64,000 nt of DNA from Pontibacter qinzhouensis (GTDB lineage Bacteria > Bacteroidota > Bacteroidia > Cytophagales > Hymenobacteraceae): assembly GCF_008017455.1 (NCBI RefSeq), contig NZ_VRTY01000008.1:28355-92354 (forward strand), read 5' to 3'. Positions 25,775 through 35,415 of this stretch are shown in pieces (position 1 is the first letter of the stretch; each line of letters opens with the position of its first letter). A program made the position numbers and the translations under genes. Under the pieces are notes generated by a model. It was not told the DNA's origin. It searched no databases and was given only the letters and a program-made list of their open reading frames with translations.

Positions 25775-28132
25775 TTAGAATCTGAAATTATAGGAGATGG
25801 AAGGCACCATTTTAAAGAGAGCAATCTGGTAAGCTTCCGTTCTGGAGGGGTCTACTTCGTTTTCTCTGAAGTTGATCAGGAAAGCGTTTTCGCGGCCATA
25901 CACGTTGTAAATGCTGAAGACCAGCTCCGAAGAGTATTTTTCAGTGTCTTTCAGGGTTTTGGTGGCACCTATATCCATGCGGTGGTAATCGGGCATGCGG
26001 TAGCCGTTACGCTCGGTGTAGTAAAACACTACCTGGTCGTCTACGCGGTACTTCCCACTCGGAAAGGTAACAGCGTTGCCAGTGTTGTACACCCAGTTAC
26101 CCGAAAGCGTCCATTTTTCTGAAAGCTGGTAAATACCTACAATAGAAATATCGTGGGTTCGGTCTTGCCTGGCAGCATACCAGTTGTTGTTGTTGATGCC
26201 CTCTATTAATCGTTCGGAGCGCGAGAGTGTGTAGCCGATCCAGCCATTAAACCGGCCGTATTTCTTTTTCAGGAAAAACTCTACGCCATACGCGCGGCCC
26301 TTGCCGAAGAGCAGCTCCGTCTCCACTATATCGCTGTTGGTAATGTTAGCACCGTCCTTATAGTCGATCTGGTTTTGCATGTGCTTGTAGTAACCTTCCA
26401 CACCAAACTCATACAGGTTATCGGAGAAGTTACGGAAGTAACCCAACGATACCTGGTCGGCAAGCCCCGGCTTTATGTTGTTGGAGCTTGGCACCCACCT
26501 GTCGGTGGGGTTGGTGGTGGTGGAGTTTGAGAGCAGGTGCAGGTACTGGCTGGTGCGGGCATAAGAGGCCTTCAGCGACGATGTTTCGTTAAGCTGGTAC
26601 GCTCCTGACAGGCGCGGCTCCAGGTTAAAATAAGTCTTCACAATTTCGCCGGAGCCATAACTGGTAAATCCTGTTACCTCACGATTTTGGTTAAGGGTAT
26701 AAAAATCGCCTTTGCCAAAAATGCTGAACGAGGTAACCCGCAACCCATAAATAAGGCTGAGTCGCTCGTTGGCTGTCCAGGTGTTGGTGATATAGGCAGC
26801 ATTCTCAAGCGAATATCTTTCCTGAAGGGCACTTGGGTTTATATTCGACTCGCCGGTTACTGATATCTCGCCGGGCACAACCTTGTGGTAAATAGCGTTT
26901 ATCCCGAATTTGATCGCATTTTGCGGATTAGGGAAAAAATCGAATTCCTGCTTCAGGTTCAGGTCCTGAATGCGCGAGGTAATTTCGAAGTTATTATTAT
27001 TTGTGTTGATGCCGATTTTGTAACTGTAATCGCTGAAGATAAAGGAGGTGTTGGAGAAAAGGCGGTCGCTGATCAGGTGGCTCCAGCGCACAGTGCCGGT
27101 GGCATTTCCCCAGTCAATGCCAAACTGATCTCTGAAACCCAGCTTATCGCGGCCAAAGTAACCCGACACAAAAAGCCTGTCTTTTTCCGATAAGGTATAG
27201 CTGAGTTTGGCATTGAGGTCGTAAAAGTAAAGGGAGCTGTTCCTGAAGTTATCGTCGCCGCTCAGTTTCAGAAAGGTGTCGGCATAAGTTCTGCGTCCGC
27301 TTATCAGAAACGACGATTTATCTTTTTGAATAGGACCTTCTACATTAAGCCTGGCCGAGATAAGCCCGATGCCACCACTCACTTTATAATCCTGGTTGTT
27401 GCCATCGTTCATCTTAATATCCAGCACCGACGACAGCCTGCCACCGTACTCCGCAGGCATACCGCCTTTGTACACGGTCACATCTTTTATGGCATCGGAG
27501 TTAAAAGTGGAGAAAAAACCGAGTAAATGAGAGGCATTATAAACAGGCGCATCGTCGAGCAGAATCAGGTTCTGGTCGGCCCCTCCTCCTCTTACATAAA
27601 ATCCGGCATTGCCCTCGCCCGCCGATTTAATGCCCGGCAGCAGTTGCACCGTTTTCAGCACATCGCGTTCGCCCATGAGCACGGGCAGCAGGTTAATTTC
27701 CTGCATATCGAGCTTCTCCACCCCCGCCTGCGGGCTTCTTACGTTCTGGTCGGCACGCGTAGATGTTACCACTACCTCGCTTAGCTGCCTGCTCTGCGAC
27801 TCCAGCCCAATAGTTAACCGCAAACTTTTGTCGAGGTTTACCTGCTGCTGCTGTTGCTGAAACCCTACATAATCGATCAGGAGCGTATAGGAAGCAGCCG
27901 GAAGTGTGATTGAGAAATTACCGAACTCATTGGTAGCGGCCCCTGTTCCGGGCAGTTCTGCCACCCGCACGGTTGCCCCGATCAGGGTCTCGCCACTGGC
28001 TTTATTTTTTATGGTGCCGCTGATGGTATATTTGGTTGCCTGAGCGACAGCATGCTGTGATAACTGCACCAGGCAAAAGAGCAAAGGTGCAAACAAACGA
28101 ATTGCATTGGTACAAGTAGAGGTAAAGAGCAT
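25775..28132 (-). CDS. TonB-dependent receptor with carboxypeptidase-like N-terminal domain
   Basis: 785 residues, intact. A signal peptide (about 1-30) is followed by a carboxypeptidase-regulatory-like domain (TISGTIKNKASGETLIGATV, about 33-115), a plug with GGGADQNLILLDDAPVYNASH and GGRLSSVLDIKMNDGN, and a 22-strand-type barrel ending in an aromatic C-terminus (SISYNFRF). It imports an unknown large substrate across the outer membrane using TonB energy. The paired DUF4249 lipoprotein follows directly. Confidence 0.93.
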   Translation of the reverse strand: MLFTSTCTNAIRLFAPLLFCLVQLSQHAVAQATKYTISGTIKNKASGETLIGATVRVAELPGTGAATNEFGNFSITLPAASYTLLIDYVGFQQQQQQVNLDKSLRLTIGLESQSRQLSEVVVTSTRADQNVRSPQAGVEKLDMQEINLLPVLMGERDVLKTVQLLPGIKSAGEGNAGFYVRGGGADQNLILLDDAPVYNASHLLGFFSTFNSDAIKDVTVYKGGMPAEYGGRLSSVLDIKMNDGNNQDYKVSGGIGLISARLNVEGPIQKDKSSFLISGRRTYADTFLKLSGDDNFRNSSLYFYDLNAKLSYTLSEKDRLFVSGYFGRDKLGFRDQFGIDWGNATGTVRWSHLISDRLFSNTSFIFSDYSYKIGINTNNNNFEITSRIQDLNLKQEFDFFPNPQNAIKFGINAIYHKVVPGEISVTGESNINPSALQERYSLENAAYITNTWTANERLSLIYGLRVTSFSIFGKGDFYTLNQNREVTGFTSYGSGEIVKTYFNLEPRLSGAYQLNETSSLKASYARTSQYLHLLSNSTTTNPTDRWVPSSNNIKPGLADQVSLGYFRNFSDNLYEFGVEGYYKHMQNQIDYKDGANITNSDIVETELLFGKGRAYGVEFFLKKKYGRFNGWIGYTLSRSERLIEGINNNNWYAARQDRTHDISIVGIYQLSEKWTLSGNWVYNTGNAVTFPSGKYRVDDQVVFYYTERNGYRMPDYHRMDIGATKTLKDTEKYSSELVFSIYNVYGRENAFLINFRENEVDPSRTEAYQIALFKMVPSISYNFRF

Positions 28133-28548
28133 TCTTTTAATTGGTTTTAATAGTTCAGATCTAAATGAACTACTGTATTTAGAACTTCAACGTGTGTTCT
28201 GTAGAACTGCGTATATATAGGTTATAAAAAATATTTAACAGGCAGCAGATCGTTATGTTTTCGGGGGCAGTCACTTTTTTTAGAATGGTATGCTATAGGT
28301 ACTGTTTCCCCGCCAGAGCCTCTCAGTTACCAGTTTTCGCGTATCTTGCCAAAGGCAGTAGACCACCAGCATCAGAACTTCAAAATTAAAGATTATGCCC
28401 GGAAGTCCTGAAGGTTTACCGTAACGAGTAGGTTAAATTTATTGAGGCATAGCTGCAGCGGCGTGTTTCCGGACTTTTTAGTTGCCTGCTGCACAACATT
28501 AAAAACGTGAGCACCAGCAGCATGGGAGCTTAGTGGGAGGGGCGCATC

Positions 28549-28606
28549 AATTATTCAAATAAAAATACCCTTCCAAAGGCATTTTGTCGCTTTTGGTGTC
28601 AAGGGT
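28549..28606 (+). repeat. 57-bp dispersed repeat, copy 9
   Basis: Starts AATTATTCAAATAAAAATAC and ends GTCAAGGGT, for 58 bp. ATACCCTT can pair with AAGGGTAT that spans its right end. It is close to copy 4 at the left end. Confidence 0.88.
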
Positions 28607-28658
28607 ATGTTCAGGAAGGTCCTGAATTTACCGTGCGCTTAATCCGGATATGTTCCTT

Positions 28659-28666
28659 AATTTTGT
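28659..28666 (+). promoter_or_regulatory. -7 promoter element TAATTTTG
   Basis: A perfect match to the Bacteroidota TAnnTTTG element, 27 bp before the ATG at 28693. No good -33 TTG is seen 19-20 bp upstream. Confidence 0.45.
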
Positions 28667-28692
28667 ATCAGAACCTATCATTACTACCCATA

Positions 28693-29136
28693 ATGACACG
28701 AGATAAACAGGCTATACAACAGCTTTACGATAAAGTGCTGCCGGTGCTGGCAGAGCAGCTACACAGAAACCTGGAGGCTATTATCCCGATGTTTCACGAT
28801 TTCCACCTGGAGCGCGTATTGGATACCTGGACGAAAGGAACTGCTGCCGACACAACAGAAGAAATCAGCCTCGAAAAAGGCAATGTGCAGCAGCTTGGGC
28901 TGCGGCTGCGGCTGGAGGGCTTTCAGCGGGCAGGCGTGCCGGCTTTCGACCTGGCCAAAGACCTGCTCTTTAAGCTGCACATCGATTTTTACGAGGTTGG
29001 CCCCGACAAAACCAAAACATGGCTCGAAAAGCAGTACCCGCAAGTCTGGACTAAAAACGAATACGAGACTATTGCCACCCGCTGGACCGACGAACTGATA
29101 GAGACCCTGACGGAGAAGCTGCAAAGCCTGGGCTAA
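28693..29136 (+). CDS. Hypothetical cytoplasmic helical protein
   Basis: 147 residues from the ATG at 28693; the longer frame from 28633 overlaps the promoter element. It has no signal or membrane helix and is predicted largely alpha-helical, with regular charged faces (QAIQQLYDKVLPVLAEQLHR, WTDELIETLTEKLQSLG). It runs toward the convergent glycosidase gene, with 12 bp between the stops. I do not recognise a family. Confidence 0.6.
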   Translation: MTRDKQAIQQLYDKVLPVLAEQLHRNLEAIIPMFHDFHLERVLDTWTKGTAADTTEEISLEKGNVQQLGLRLRLEGFQRAGVPAFDLAKDLLFKLHIDFYEVGPDKTKTWLEKQYPQVWTKNEYETIATRWTDELIETLTEKLQSLG

Positions 29137-29148
29137 GGCAAACCAGGC

Positions 29149-31029
29149 TTAGTTCAGCATTATCTTTTTAATAGATTGCTTGTTGTTGATGGTCAGCACC
29201 AGCAGGTTCTCGCCTGCTTCGAGCTTGCTTCTGTCGATGCTGAGGGTATAAACACCCGACTTGAATTTTCGCTTCATCACCTCGGTTTTCACGGTCCGGT
29301 CCAGCGACATGAGCATCACTTTTACCTCCGCCTTTTTCTTTAGCTTCACATCGAGGTAATACGGTGTGGAAACGGTAGCCACTTTGCTTTTTTGAGAATC
29401 GAAAACAGCATTTGGTGCCGCTACATTTTTTATCTGCTGAATGGCTCTGGCATGTAAAGGTTCGAGGAGTTCAGGAGCAGCATCAGGTTCTGGAGAAGGC
29501 GCTGGTAACTGTTGCGCAATAGCGCCTCCCCTACCTAATATTACAAAATTACTCAGTTCGCTTTCGATGTTGTTGGGGCCCAGTTCGGTAATGGCCCAAT
29601 ACGTGGTTTGCAATGGCACCTGCGAGGCCGGCACCGTAAACGACTCCGACACTGGTATGGCGCGCAAGGCACCGGCTGGTAGCTCGGCAACATTGGTTAC
29701 AGGAGCAAAAGAACTGTAGAGCATGTAGCGTTTAAAGCTATGCTTGTTCCTGGCGGGCCGTTTCCAGCTAACATGGTAATCGCCGGTTTTCTCGTTTTTC
29801 ACCATCGTAAAATCTGTGGGTGCGGCAGGTTTAGCACCGGGCTTCCAGGGCATGGCCGGAGGAGCTGCAGGTGCCATAAAGGTAGTTGCCTTTAGGGAGG
29901 TGTGGCTTTGCAAGGTGTTGCTGGTAAGGTTGGTTGCCCTGAAAATAACAGAGCCCAGCGCATTGTGGTGCTGGTTGGCCCGCGAGATGGCAATCTGGTT
30001 TGGCAGTTCCAGTTCTGTTGCACCTTTGGCAAGTAAGCTGTGCCCTGCATACAAATGCCGCGAGGAACTGTAGGTTTTATCAGACCACCACTCCAACAGC
30101 TTCCGGTAATCCTGGTTGCCGCCAATAACCCAGTAAAGCTGTGGCGACAGGTAATCTACATACTGCTTCTCGAGCCAGGCAAGCGGATCGGCGTAAATGT
30201 CGTTGTAGGCATCCATTCCTTTTATGCCTGCTGGTACGTTTGTTTTCCAGATACCGAATGGGCTTACACCAAACCGCGCTTCGGGCTTTGTCGCCTTCAG
30301 GGCCTGGTGCACCAGCCGCATGGTTTCGTTTACGTTATCGCGCCTCCAGTCTTTTATGTCTTTAAAGTTTTTGCCGTATTTTGCAAAAGTGGCTGCATCT
30401 TCGGAGGCAATACCTTTAAAGGAGCCTTCGGGGTACGGGTAAAAATAATCGTCGAAGTGCACGCCATCTATAGTATAGTGCTGCGCCACTTCCCGCACCA
30501 CCTGGGCCACATACTCCCGCACCTCCGGCAGACCGGGGTTCAGAATCTTTTTACCGTTGGCAAAGCTTAGCAGCCACTCCGGCTTCGTTTTAGAGATGTG
30601 GTTATCGGCAAATACTGTTTTGGAATCGGTGCTGGAGTTAACGCGGTATGGGTTAAACCAGGCGTGCAGCTCCAGGCCTCTTTTATGCGCTTCTTCTATG
30701 GCAAAGGCTAATGGGTCGTATTCGGGCACAATGCCCTGCTTACCGGTCAGGTACCGTGACCAGGGCTCCCGGCTCGATTTGTAAAAAGCATCGCACTCGG
30801 TACGCACCTGAAACAACACCACGTTCAGGTTAGCGTCTTTAATTTTATCGAAAAGCCGCTGCAGGGCCAGCTTTTGGTTAGCGGCAGAGTCGCCTTGTTT
30901 TGGCCAGTCGAGGTTTGCCACAGTAGCTACCCACACCCCTCTGAACTCCCGGTTTGGCTGCTCCTGCGCCTTAACACGCACACACAGAAAAACACTTAGA
31001 AACAGGCAGAGGAGAAACTTAAAATTCAT
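29149..31029 (-). CDS. GH10-like glycosyl hydrolase (GHL10/DUF187), exported
   Basis: 626 residues. Signal peptide 1-21. The N-terminal GHL10 TIM barrel (about 25-350) contains REFRGVWVATVANLDWP, LELHAWFNPYRV, DGVHFDDYFYPY and DYLSPQLYW, with the acidic DDYFYP region as the probable catalytic site. A fibronectin-III-like domain follows (about 395-490) and a C-terminal beta module after a proline-rich linker. The family includes enzymes acting on cell-wall or other glycans; the substrate here is unknown. It appears monocistronic. Confidence 0.88.
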   Translation of the reverse strand: MNFKFLLCLFLSVFLCVRVKAQEQPNREFRGVWVATVANLDWPKQGDSAANQKLALQRLFDKIKDANLNVVLFQVRTECDAFYKSSREPWSRYLTGKQGIVPEYDPLAFAIEEAHKRGLELHAWFNPYRVNSSTDSKTVFADNHISKTKPEWLLSFANGKKILNPGLPEVREYVAQVVREVAQHYTIDGVHFDDYFYPYPEGSFKGIASEDAATFAKYGKNFKDIKDWRRDNVNETMRLVHQALKATKPEARFGVSPFGIWKTNVPAGIKGMDAYNDIYADPLAWLEKQYVDYLSPQLYWVIGGNQDYRKLLEWWSDKTYSSSRHLYAGHSLLAKGATELELPNQIAISRANQHHNALGSVIFRATNLTSNTLQSHTSLKATTFMAPAAPPAMPWKPGAKPAAPTDFTMVKNEKTGDYHVSWKRPARNKHSFKRYMLYSSFAPVTNVAELPAGALRAIPVSESFTVPASQVPLQTTYWAITELGPNNIESELSNFVILGRGGAIAQQLPAPSPEPDAAPELLEPLHARAIQQIKNVAAPNAVFDSQKSKVATVSTPYYLDVKLKKKAEVKVMLMSLDRTVKTEVMKRKFKSGVYTLSIDRSKLEAGENLLVLTINNKQSIKKIMLN

Positions 31030-31225
31030 GAAAGCTGAAAAAGAGAGGTTTAAAACAAAAAAGCCGGATCAGCGAACTCAAAGACCTGAAATATAGTAAT
31101 TTCTATATTATCAAGACCTGCTGTAGCCGTTCTGTTCATCAAAATTACAGAGCCAAACTGTATCTGGCAACGGTTGTTCCGGATTTAATTCGTTCTGGCA
31201 AAAAGGCTGTTAAACCCCGCCTCCA

Positions 31226-31282
31226 ACCCTTGACACTTTCAGGCCACAAAACCTTTTGGAGGCCGGTTTCATTTGAATAATT
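31226..31282 (-). repeat. 57-bp dispersed repeat, copy 10
   Basis: On the minus strand it starts AATTATTCAAATGAAACCGG and ends TGTCAAGGGT, for 57 bp. Confidence 0.87.
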
Positions 31283-31465
31283 TCTGGTTGCTGATTATTG
31301 GTTGCCAATTGGCTTAATTGTTAAATGGTTTAATGGTTAATTTGGAAATTTGTAAGATAGAGGCAAGAAATTTTGAGTGAATGAAAATCACTATTGAACA
31401 AAAACCAACTTTTAACTCATAACTTTTAACTCTTAACTAATAAAGGTCTACCATCTAAAAAAGAT

Positions 31466-31473
31466 TAAATTTG
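31466..31473 (+). promoter_or_regulatory. -7 promoter element TAAATTTG for meaB
   Basis: A perfect TAnnTTTG match 44 bp before the TTG start codon. It supports use of the TTG rather than an internal ATG. Confidence 0.45.
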
Positions 31474-31517
31474 TGAGCATTACGCTCCCAGATTCGTACT
31501 CTTAAACTAAACTTCTT

Positions 31518-32498
31518 TTGGCAAAACGATTTAGTGCAGAAACCTATGTAGCAGGCATTTTGGCCGGCGACCGTATGATGCTCAGTCGTGCCATTACGCT
31601 CGTAGAGAGCAGGTTAGCATCAGACCAGGAGCTGGCGCAGCAGGTTATAAACCAGGTACTGCCACACACAGGTAACTCGTTCCGTATTGGTATTACCGGC
31701 GTACCCGGTGTTGGCAAAAGCACGTTTATAGAAGCCTTCGGGAATTACCTGATTGAGCAGCAAGACAAAAAGCTGGCAGTACTGGCCATAGACCCCACCA
31801 GCCAGCGCACCGGCGGTAGCATACTCGGCGATAAAACCCGCATGGAGTCGCTGTCGCACCACCCGCATGCGTTTATCAGGCCTTCTCCGGCTGGCAAGTC
31901 GCTGGGGGGCGTTACCAAGAGCACCCGCGAAACCATTCTGCTCTGCGAGGCAGCCGGTTACGATGCCATTTTTGTGGAAACGGTGGGGGTGGGCCAATCG
32001 GAGACGGCAGTGCACGGCATGGTCGACTTTTTTCTGCTCCTGATGCTGGCCGGGGCTGGCGATGAACTGCAGGGAATAAAGCGCGGCATTATGGAGATGG
32101 CAGATGCCATTGCCATAACCAAAGCCGATAGCAACAACCAGCTTAAAGCAAAAGCTGCCAAAGCAGAATACCAGAATGCGCTGCACCTGTATCCGCTTCC
32201 GGCCTCTGGCTGGCTACCCCGTGTATCGGTGTGTTCTGCGCTAAAAGAAACAGGCCTGGAGCAGATCTGGCAAACCATGGCCGACTACCTGGAGCACACA
32301 CAGCAGAACGGATTTTTTGAACAGAAGCGGCGCGAGCAGAACCTGCAGTGGCTTTTCGAAACCATCAGGCAATCGTTAGAAGAAAAGTTTTATGCGCAGC
32401 CAGGGGTGCAGCAGGCATTACCAGACATTATGCGCCAGGTAAAAGAGGGCGAGCAATCGGCTTTTGCAGCTGCCGCAGCACTGCTTCGGTTAAGCTAG
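31518..32498 (+). CDS. meaB: Methylmalonyl-CoA mutase-associated GTPase MeaB
   Basis: 326 residues from a TTG start; the next in-frame ATG would remove 20 residues of conserved N-terminus (AKRFSAETYVAGILAGDR). The G3E-type GTPase has Walker A GVPGVGKST (61-69), then AIDPTSQRTGGSILGDKTRM, VETVGVGQSE and NKxD-like TKAD. MeaB protects the mutase and gates delivery of its B12 cofactor. Its target genes mutA/mutB are 16 kb upstream on the same strand rather than adjacent. Confidence 0.95.
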   Translation: MAKRFSAETYVAGILAGDRMMLSRAITLVESRLASDQELAQQVINQVLPHTGNSFRIGITGVPGVGKSTFIEAFGNYLIEQQDKKLAVLAIDPTSQRTGGSILGDKTRMESLSHHPHAFIRPSPAGKSLGGVTKSTRETILLCEAAGYDAIFVETVGVGQSETAVHGMVDFFLLLMLAGAGDELQGIKRGIMEMADAIAITKADSNNQLKAKAAKAEYQNALHLYPLPASGWLPRVSVCSALKETGLEQIWQTMADYLEHTQQNGFFEQKRREQNLQWLFETIRQSLEEKFYAQPGVQQALPDIMRQVKEGEQSAFAAAAALLRLS

Positions 32499-32516
32499 CA
32501 GGCTTAGCCGGTTTAG

Positions 32517-32945
32517 CTACCCCACCTCCTCCGGATACCTGGCCTGCAGCATTTCTACGGTGTGCTGCATAAGCCTCTCCAGCACACTTACATTTACATC
32601 GGCTAGTTTGTTTATGTAGAGGCAGCCTTTTCCTGCCTTATGTTTACCAAGTTCGGCCAATAACTCCTCCTGGCTCTGCAGACCTGGCAACAGGTACAGC
32701 GAAAAATTCTGTTTCCGTGGCGAAAAGCCTAGTAGAGGGGCATCTCCTTCGTGGCCGCTATCATATCTGTAATGGTACCGTCCAAAGCCCACGATGCTGC
32801 TCCCCCACATAACAGGCTCTTTGCCGGTAACCTTTTTCATTAGCTCCAGAAGCAGATAACTATCGGTTCGCTTTTTCTCGTTTTCGGGTAAGTTCAGGAA
32901 AGTACTTACCTGCTCATCTGTTGGTTTGGTTTTAGGCTCTTTCAT
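32517..32945 (-). CDS. DUF1801 (YdhG-like) protein
   Basis: 142 residues from the ATG at 32945; 13 extra N-terminal codons are possible but unlike the family. DUF1801 features are clear: PVMWGSSIVGFGRYHYRYDSG, PLLGFSPRKQNFSLYLLPG, a GKGCLYINKLADV end, and a small alpha/beta fold. It is cytoplasmic with unknown biochemical function and converges on meaB with 18 bp between stops. Confidence 0.82.
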   Translation of the reverse strand: MKEPKTKPTDEQVSTFLNLPENEKKRTDSYLLLELMKKVTGKEPVMWGSSIVGFGRYHYRYDSGHEGDAPLLGFSPRKQNFSLYLLPGLQSQEELLAELGKHKAGKGCLYINKLADVNVSVLERLMQHTVEMLQARYPEEVG

Positions 32946-33563
32946 ATAGAACAGTTGCTTTTGGTTGCGGCTGAGTGAAGGCATTTCTAATTTTACAAGA
33001 CCGAAATTTACGTCTTTTTCCGGTACCAGCTAGTTCTATGGTAGCAGCAGTTACTTGTGCATAGCCCTTTTCTTTCCGAAAGATTAAATTTAGATTAATA
33101 CCCATCGTACAAATTGTAAAAGTATGGTAAATTTGCACCGCTTCATCTTAAGCTTAATGCTTCTTTTCACCACAACACCGCCCTCTGAGCCACGTATGGC
33201 CATTTTCTTTTATGGAAGAAAATAAACCGACACATGGCTGCAGCAAAACAAACACAATAAAAAAAACACTTATTTTATTTTTTTCTGGCTCTTGCAGCAC
33301 TACAAGGAGGTATCAGTTTTGCCACCTAAAATTTAGTGTTACAGGCACTTGCGGGATGCAAGGTTGCTAAAGCAGGGGCAGCTGGTAGTTGCCTGCAGGT
33401 ACCCTGGTTAAAAACCATTATCTACAGATGAAACTGTAAACCAAAATCCGGTGTTCGCTTACAACGCAACAGCTCTAGAGAGCCTGTGTGTTCGGCAACA
33501 CCATACAAAACTATTTAACTAAGTTAACAGTAGCTCCTGGCCACGCAAGCAGCTAAACACCTT
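32946..33563. other. 618-bp intergenic region without a recognisable gene
   Basis: Only short, compositionally poor frames are present. An isolated TAAATTTG (33128-33135) matches the -7 consensus but lies 430 bp before the next gene. A stretch of A8 followed by CACTTATTTTATTTTTTT (33257-33287) is notable. No copy of the 57-bp repeat is present, which is unusual for a gap of this size here. Confidence 0.4.
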
Positions 33564-33917
33564 ATGAACGCAACTCAGGTAGATTTTCAGCAAATCCGGA
33601 TTAAACATATTCTGTTTAAGTCCAAGGTTCGTTCTGTGCTGTACGGTGGCAAAAAAGACAATGCTTTTTTTGCCCTGGAAGGACCTATAAACACCTGGTT
33701 TAATACTATTGGCCTAATCCGCTACGGCGAAACTTCTGAAATGCGTGCACTTGCCGCTGTTCAGAAAGAGTTAAACGCTACGGCTGCCTTGCTTTTCAGC
33801 TTGTACGATAGCGGCAAAATAGAGCAGTCGCTGCAGGGGCTGGAGCAAGTGGAGGCTAACTCAGTGCAATTCCTGAAACTACTCAACCAGTTGGAAGAAA
33901 AGCTGAAAGATAAATAG
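33564..33917 (+). CDS. Small helical protein resembling a CZB domain without its zinc ligands
   Basis: 117 residues, cytoplasmic and all-helical. The order of motifs mirrors the chemoreceptor zinc-binding (CZB) domain: IKHILFKSKVRSVLYGG with H15, a GPINTW segment at 40-45 where CZB has CxxGxW, and VQKELNATA near 66-74 where CZB has HxxxH. So C to G40, H to Q67 and H to N71 would have been lost, with H15 and W45 kept. This is my pattern alignment, not a database hit. It stands alone and may be a sensor or partner protein that has lost zinc. Confidence 0.5.
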   Translation: MNATQVDFQQIRIKHILFKSKVRSVLYGGKKDNAFFALEGPINTWFNTIGLIRYGETSEMRALAAVQKELNATAALLFSLYDSGKIEQSLQGLEQVEANSVQFLKLLNQLEEKLKDK

Positions 33918-34003
33918 CATTTCTTTCAACAACTCCCGTTACTGTTGCTCCCAATGTCCTCTCCTGGTAAAGAACAGGATACCTGCCTGCGTCATTATAG
34001 TCT

Positions 34004-35185
34004 TTATTTTTGATAAGTTATTCGGTAAACGGCGTTGTTTTTGTCGTCAGAAACCAGCAGCGCTCCATCGGGCATCACCAGCACATCTACGGGGCGGCCC
34101 CAGTCGTCGGTGCCATTTTGCAGCCAGCCTTCAGCAAAGGGTTCGTAAGCGGTTACATTGCCTGAGCCATCCAGTGAGGCCAGCATAAGCCGGTAACCAA
34201 TTTTATCGGAACGGTTCCAGGAGCCATGTTCGGCAATAAAAATCTGGTGGCGGTACCTCTCCGGAAACATGCTGCCAGTGTAGAACTTCATACCCAAAGA
34301 GGCTCCATGCGGACTTAAGGTTCGGGCTGGCTTAACAAAATCGAGGCAGTTACGCTCGCTGCCAAACTCAGGATCTGATATGGTGCCGGCATGGCAGTAA
34401 GGGTAGCCAAAATGCAATCCTTTCTGGGGAGCACGGTTCAGCTCATCGGGTGGCAGGTTATCGCCCAGCATGTCGCGACCATTATCGGTGAACCATAGTT
34501 CTTTTGTGTCGGGGTGCCAGTCGAAACCAACAGAGTTGCGTACGCCTTCTGCAAAAATCTCCAGGCCGGAGCCGTCTGGGTTAATGTGGGTAATGGTGGC
34601 GTAAATGGGTTTCTCGGGTTTGCAGATGTTGCAGGGTGCCCCCACCGGCACATATAGTTTGCTATCGGGCCCAAAGGCAATATATTTCCAGCCATGGTGC
34701 TGGTCGGTAGGGTATTTATCGGTCACGACTTCGTACTGAGGCTTGTTCCGGAAAGTCTGCTCTATGTTGGGGTAACGCAAAATGCGGCCAACCTCTGCTA
34801 CATAAAGCGCTCCTTCATGATAGGCCACACCGTTTGGAGTGTCTAAACCAGTGGCGACTTCCACCACATCTTCCGCCTGTCCGTCACCGTCGCGGTCAAC
34901 CAGGGCGTATACTTTGTCGTTGCTGCGCGTGCCTACAAACACAATTCCGGAAGGGCTGATAGCCATAGAACGGGCATCGGTTACGTTGCGGGCATAATAA
35001 TCTATCCGGAAGCCTTCGGGTAACTTTAACCTTTGGAGGTCTTCGTGCAGGGCAGCGGCAGGCCGGTTGGCTTCTGGCGCACTATCGGCCTGTGCTGTTT
35101 CGTCTGGCTTTCTGTCGGAGGAGCAGGCGGCCGTGAGCAGCAGCAGCGAAAGAGCAGAAACAAATGACCGGAATGGTACTTTCAT
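34004..35185 (-). CDS. PQQ-dependent sugar (sorbosone) dehydrogenase-like lipoprotein
   Basis: 393 residues. The signal peptide ends in a lipobox (LLTAAC), then a disordered acidic linker to about residue 45. The remainder is a six-bladed beta propeller of the soluble glucose/L-sorbosone dehydrogenase family: LPEGFRIDYYARNV, HGWKYIAFGPDSKLYVPVG, EIFAEGVRNSVGFDWHP and FIAEHGSWNR. Histidines and arginines expected for PQQ contact (HGW, RNS, EHGSWNR) are present. Many Bacteroidota relatives lack proven activity, so the substrate is open. It appears monocistronic. Confidence 0.88.
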   Translation of the reverse strand: MKVPFRSFVSALSLLLLTAACSSDRKPDETAQADSAPEANRPAAALHEDLQRLKLPEGFRIDYYARNVTDARSMAISPSGIVFVGTRSNDKVYALVDRDGDGQAEDVVEVATGLDTPNGVAYHEGALYVAEVGRILRYPNIEQTFRNKPQYEVVTDKYPTDQHHGWKYIAFGPDSKLYVPVGAPCNICKPEKPIYATITHINPDGSGLEIFAEGVRNSVGFDWHPDTKELWFTDNGRDMLGDNLPPDELNRAPQKGLHFGYPYCHAGTISDPEFGSERNCLDFVKPARTLSPHGASLGMKFYTGSMFPERYRHQIFIAEHGSWNRSDKIGYRLMLASLDGSGNVTAYEPFAEGWLQNGTDDWGRPVDVLVMPDGALLVSDDKNNAVYRITYQK

Positions 35186-35415
35186 AGGCAGTATTTAAGG
35201 AGTTCGGAGGTAAAGGAAAAACATTTACAGAAGTACGCACAAGCTGCACCGGCAGGTTCAGAAAAAACTCAGGCGAACAGCAGTGCAAATATAAGTTTCT
35301 TTTAACCAATACAGGAAACGCAGCAGCAGACAAAATGATGTTCGTACACAAAAACCGGAGACAATAGCCCTTAGCGTTTTTGCCTTATAAGGCTTCAGAA
35401 GGCTGATGTGCTTCA

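Larger units (their letters stand above)
28133..28692. other. Intergenic gap between divergent genes
   Basis: 560 bp with no credible ORF. It contains a small inverted repeat (AGTTCA / TGAACT, 28152-28171) just upstream of the TonB receptor start, repeat copy 9, and a perfect -7 element for the plus-strand gene. Confidence 0.5.
31030..31517. other. Repeat-rich gap between divergent glycosidase and meaB genes
   Basis: 488 bp without a gene. It holds repeat copy 10, a degenerate tract of TTAAATGGTTTAATGGTTAA type (31305-31345), AACTTTTAACTC-type repeats (31405-31440) and a -7 element for meaB. Confidence 0.55.

Noticed and set aside
32932..33138. 68-codon minus-strand frame upstream of DUF1801
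   Set aside because: It overlaps the DUF1801 start, has no recognisable motif and has composition like non-coding DNA.
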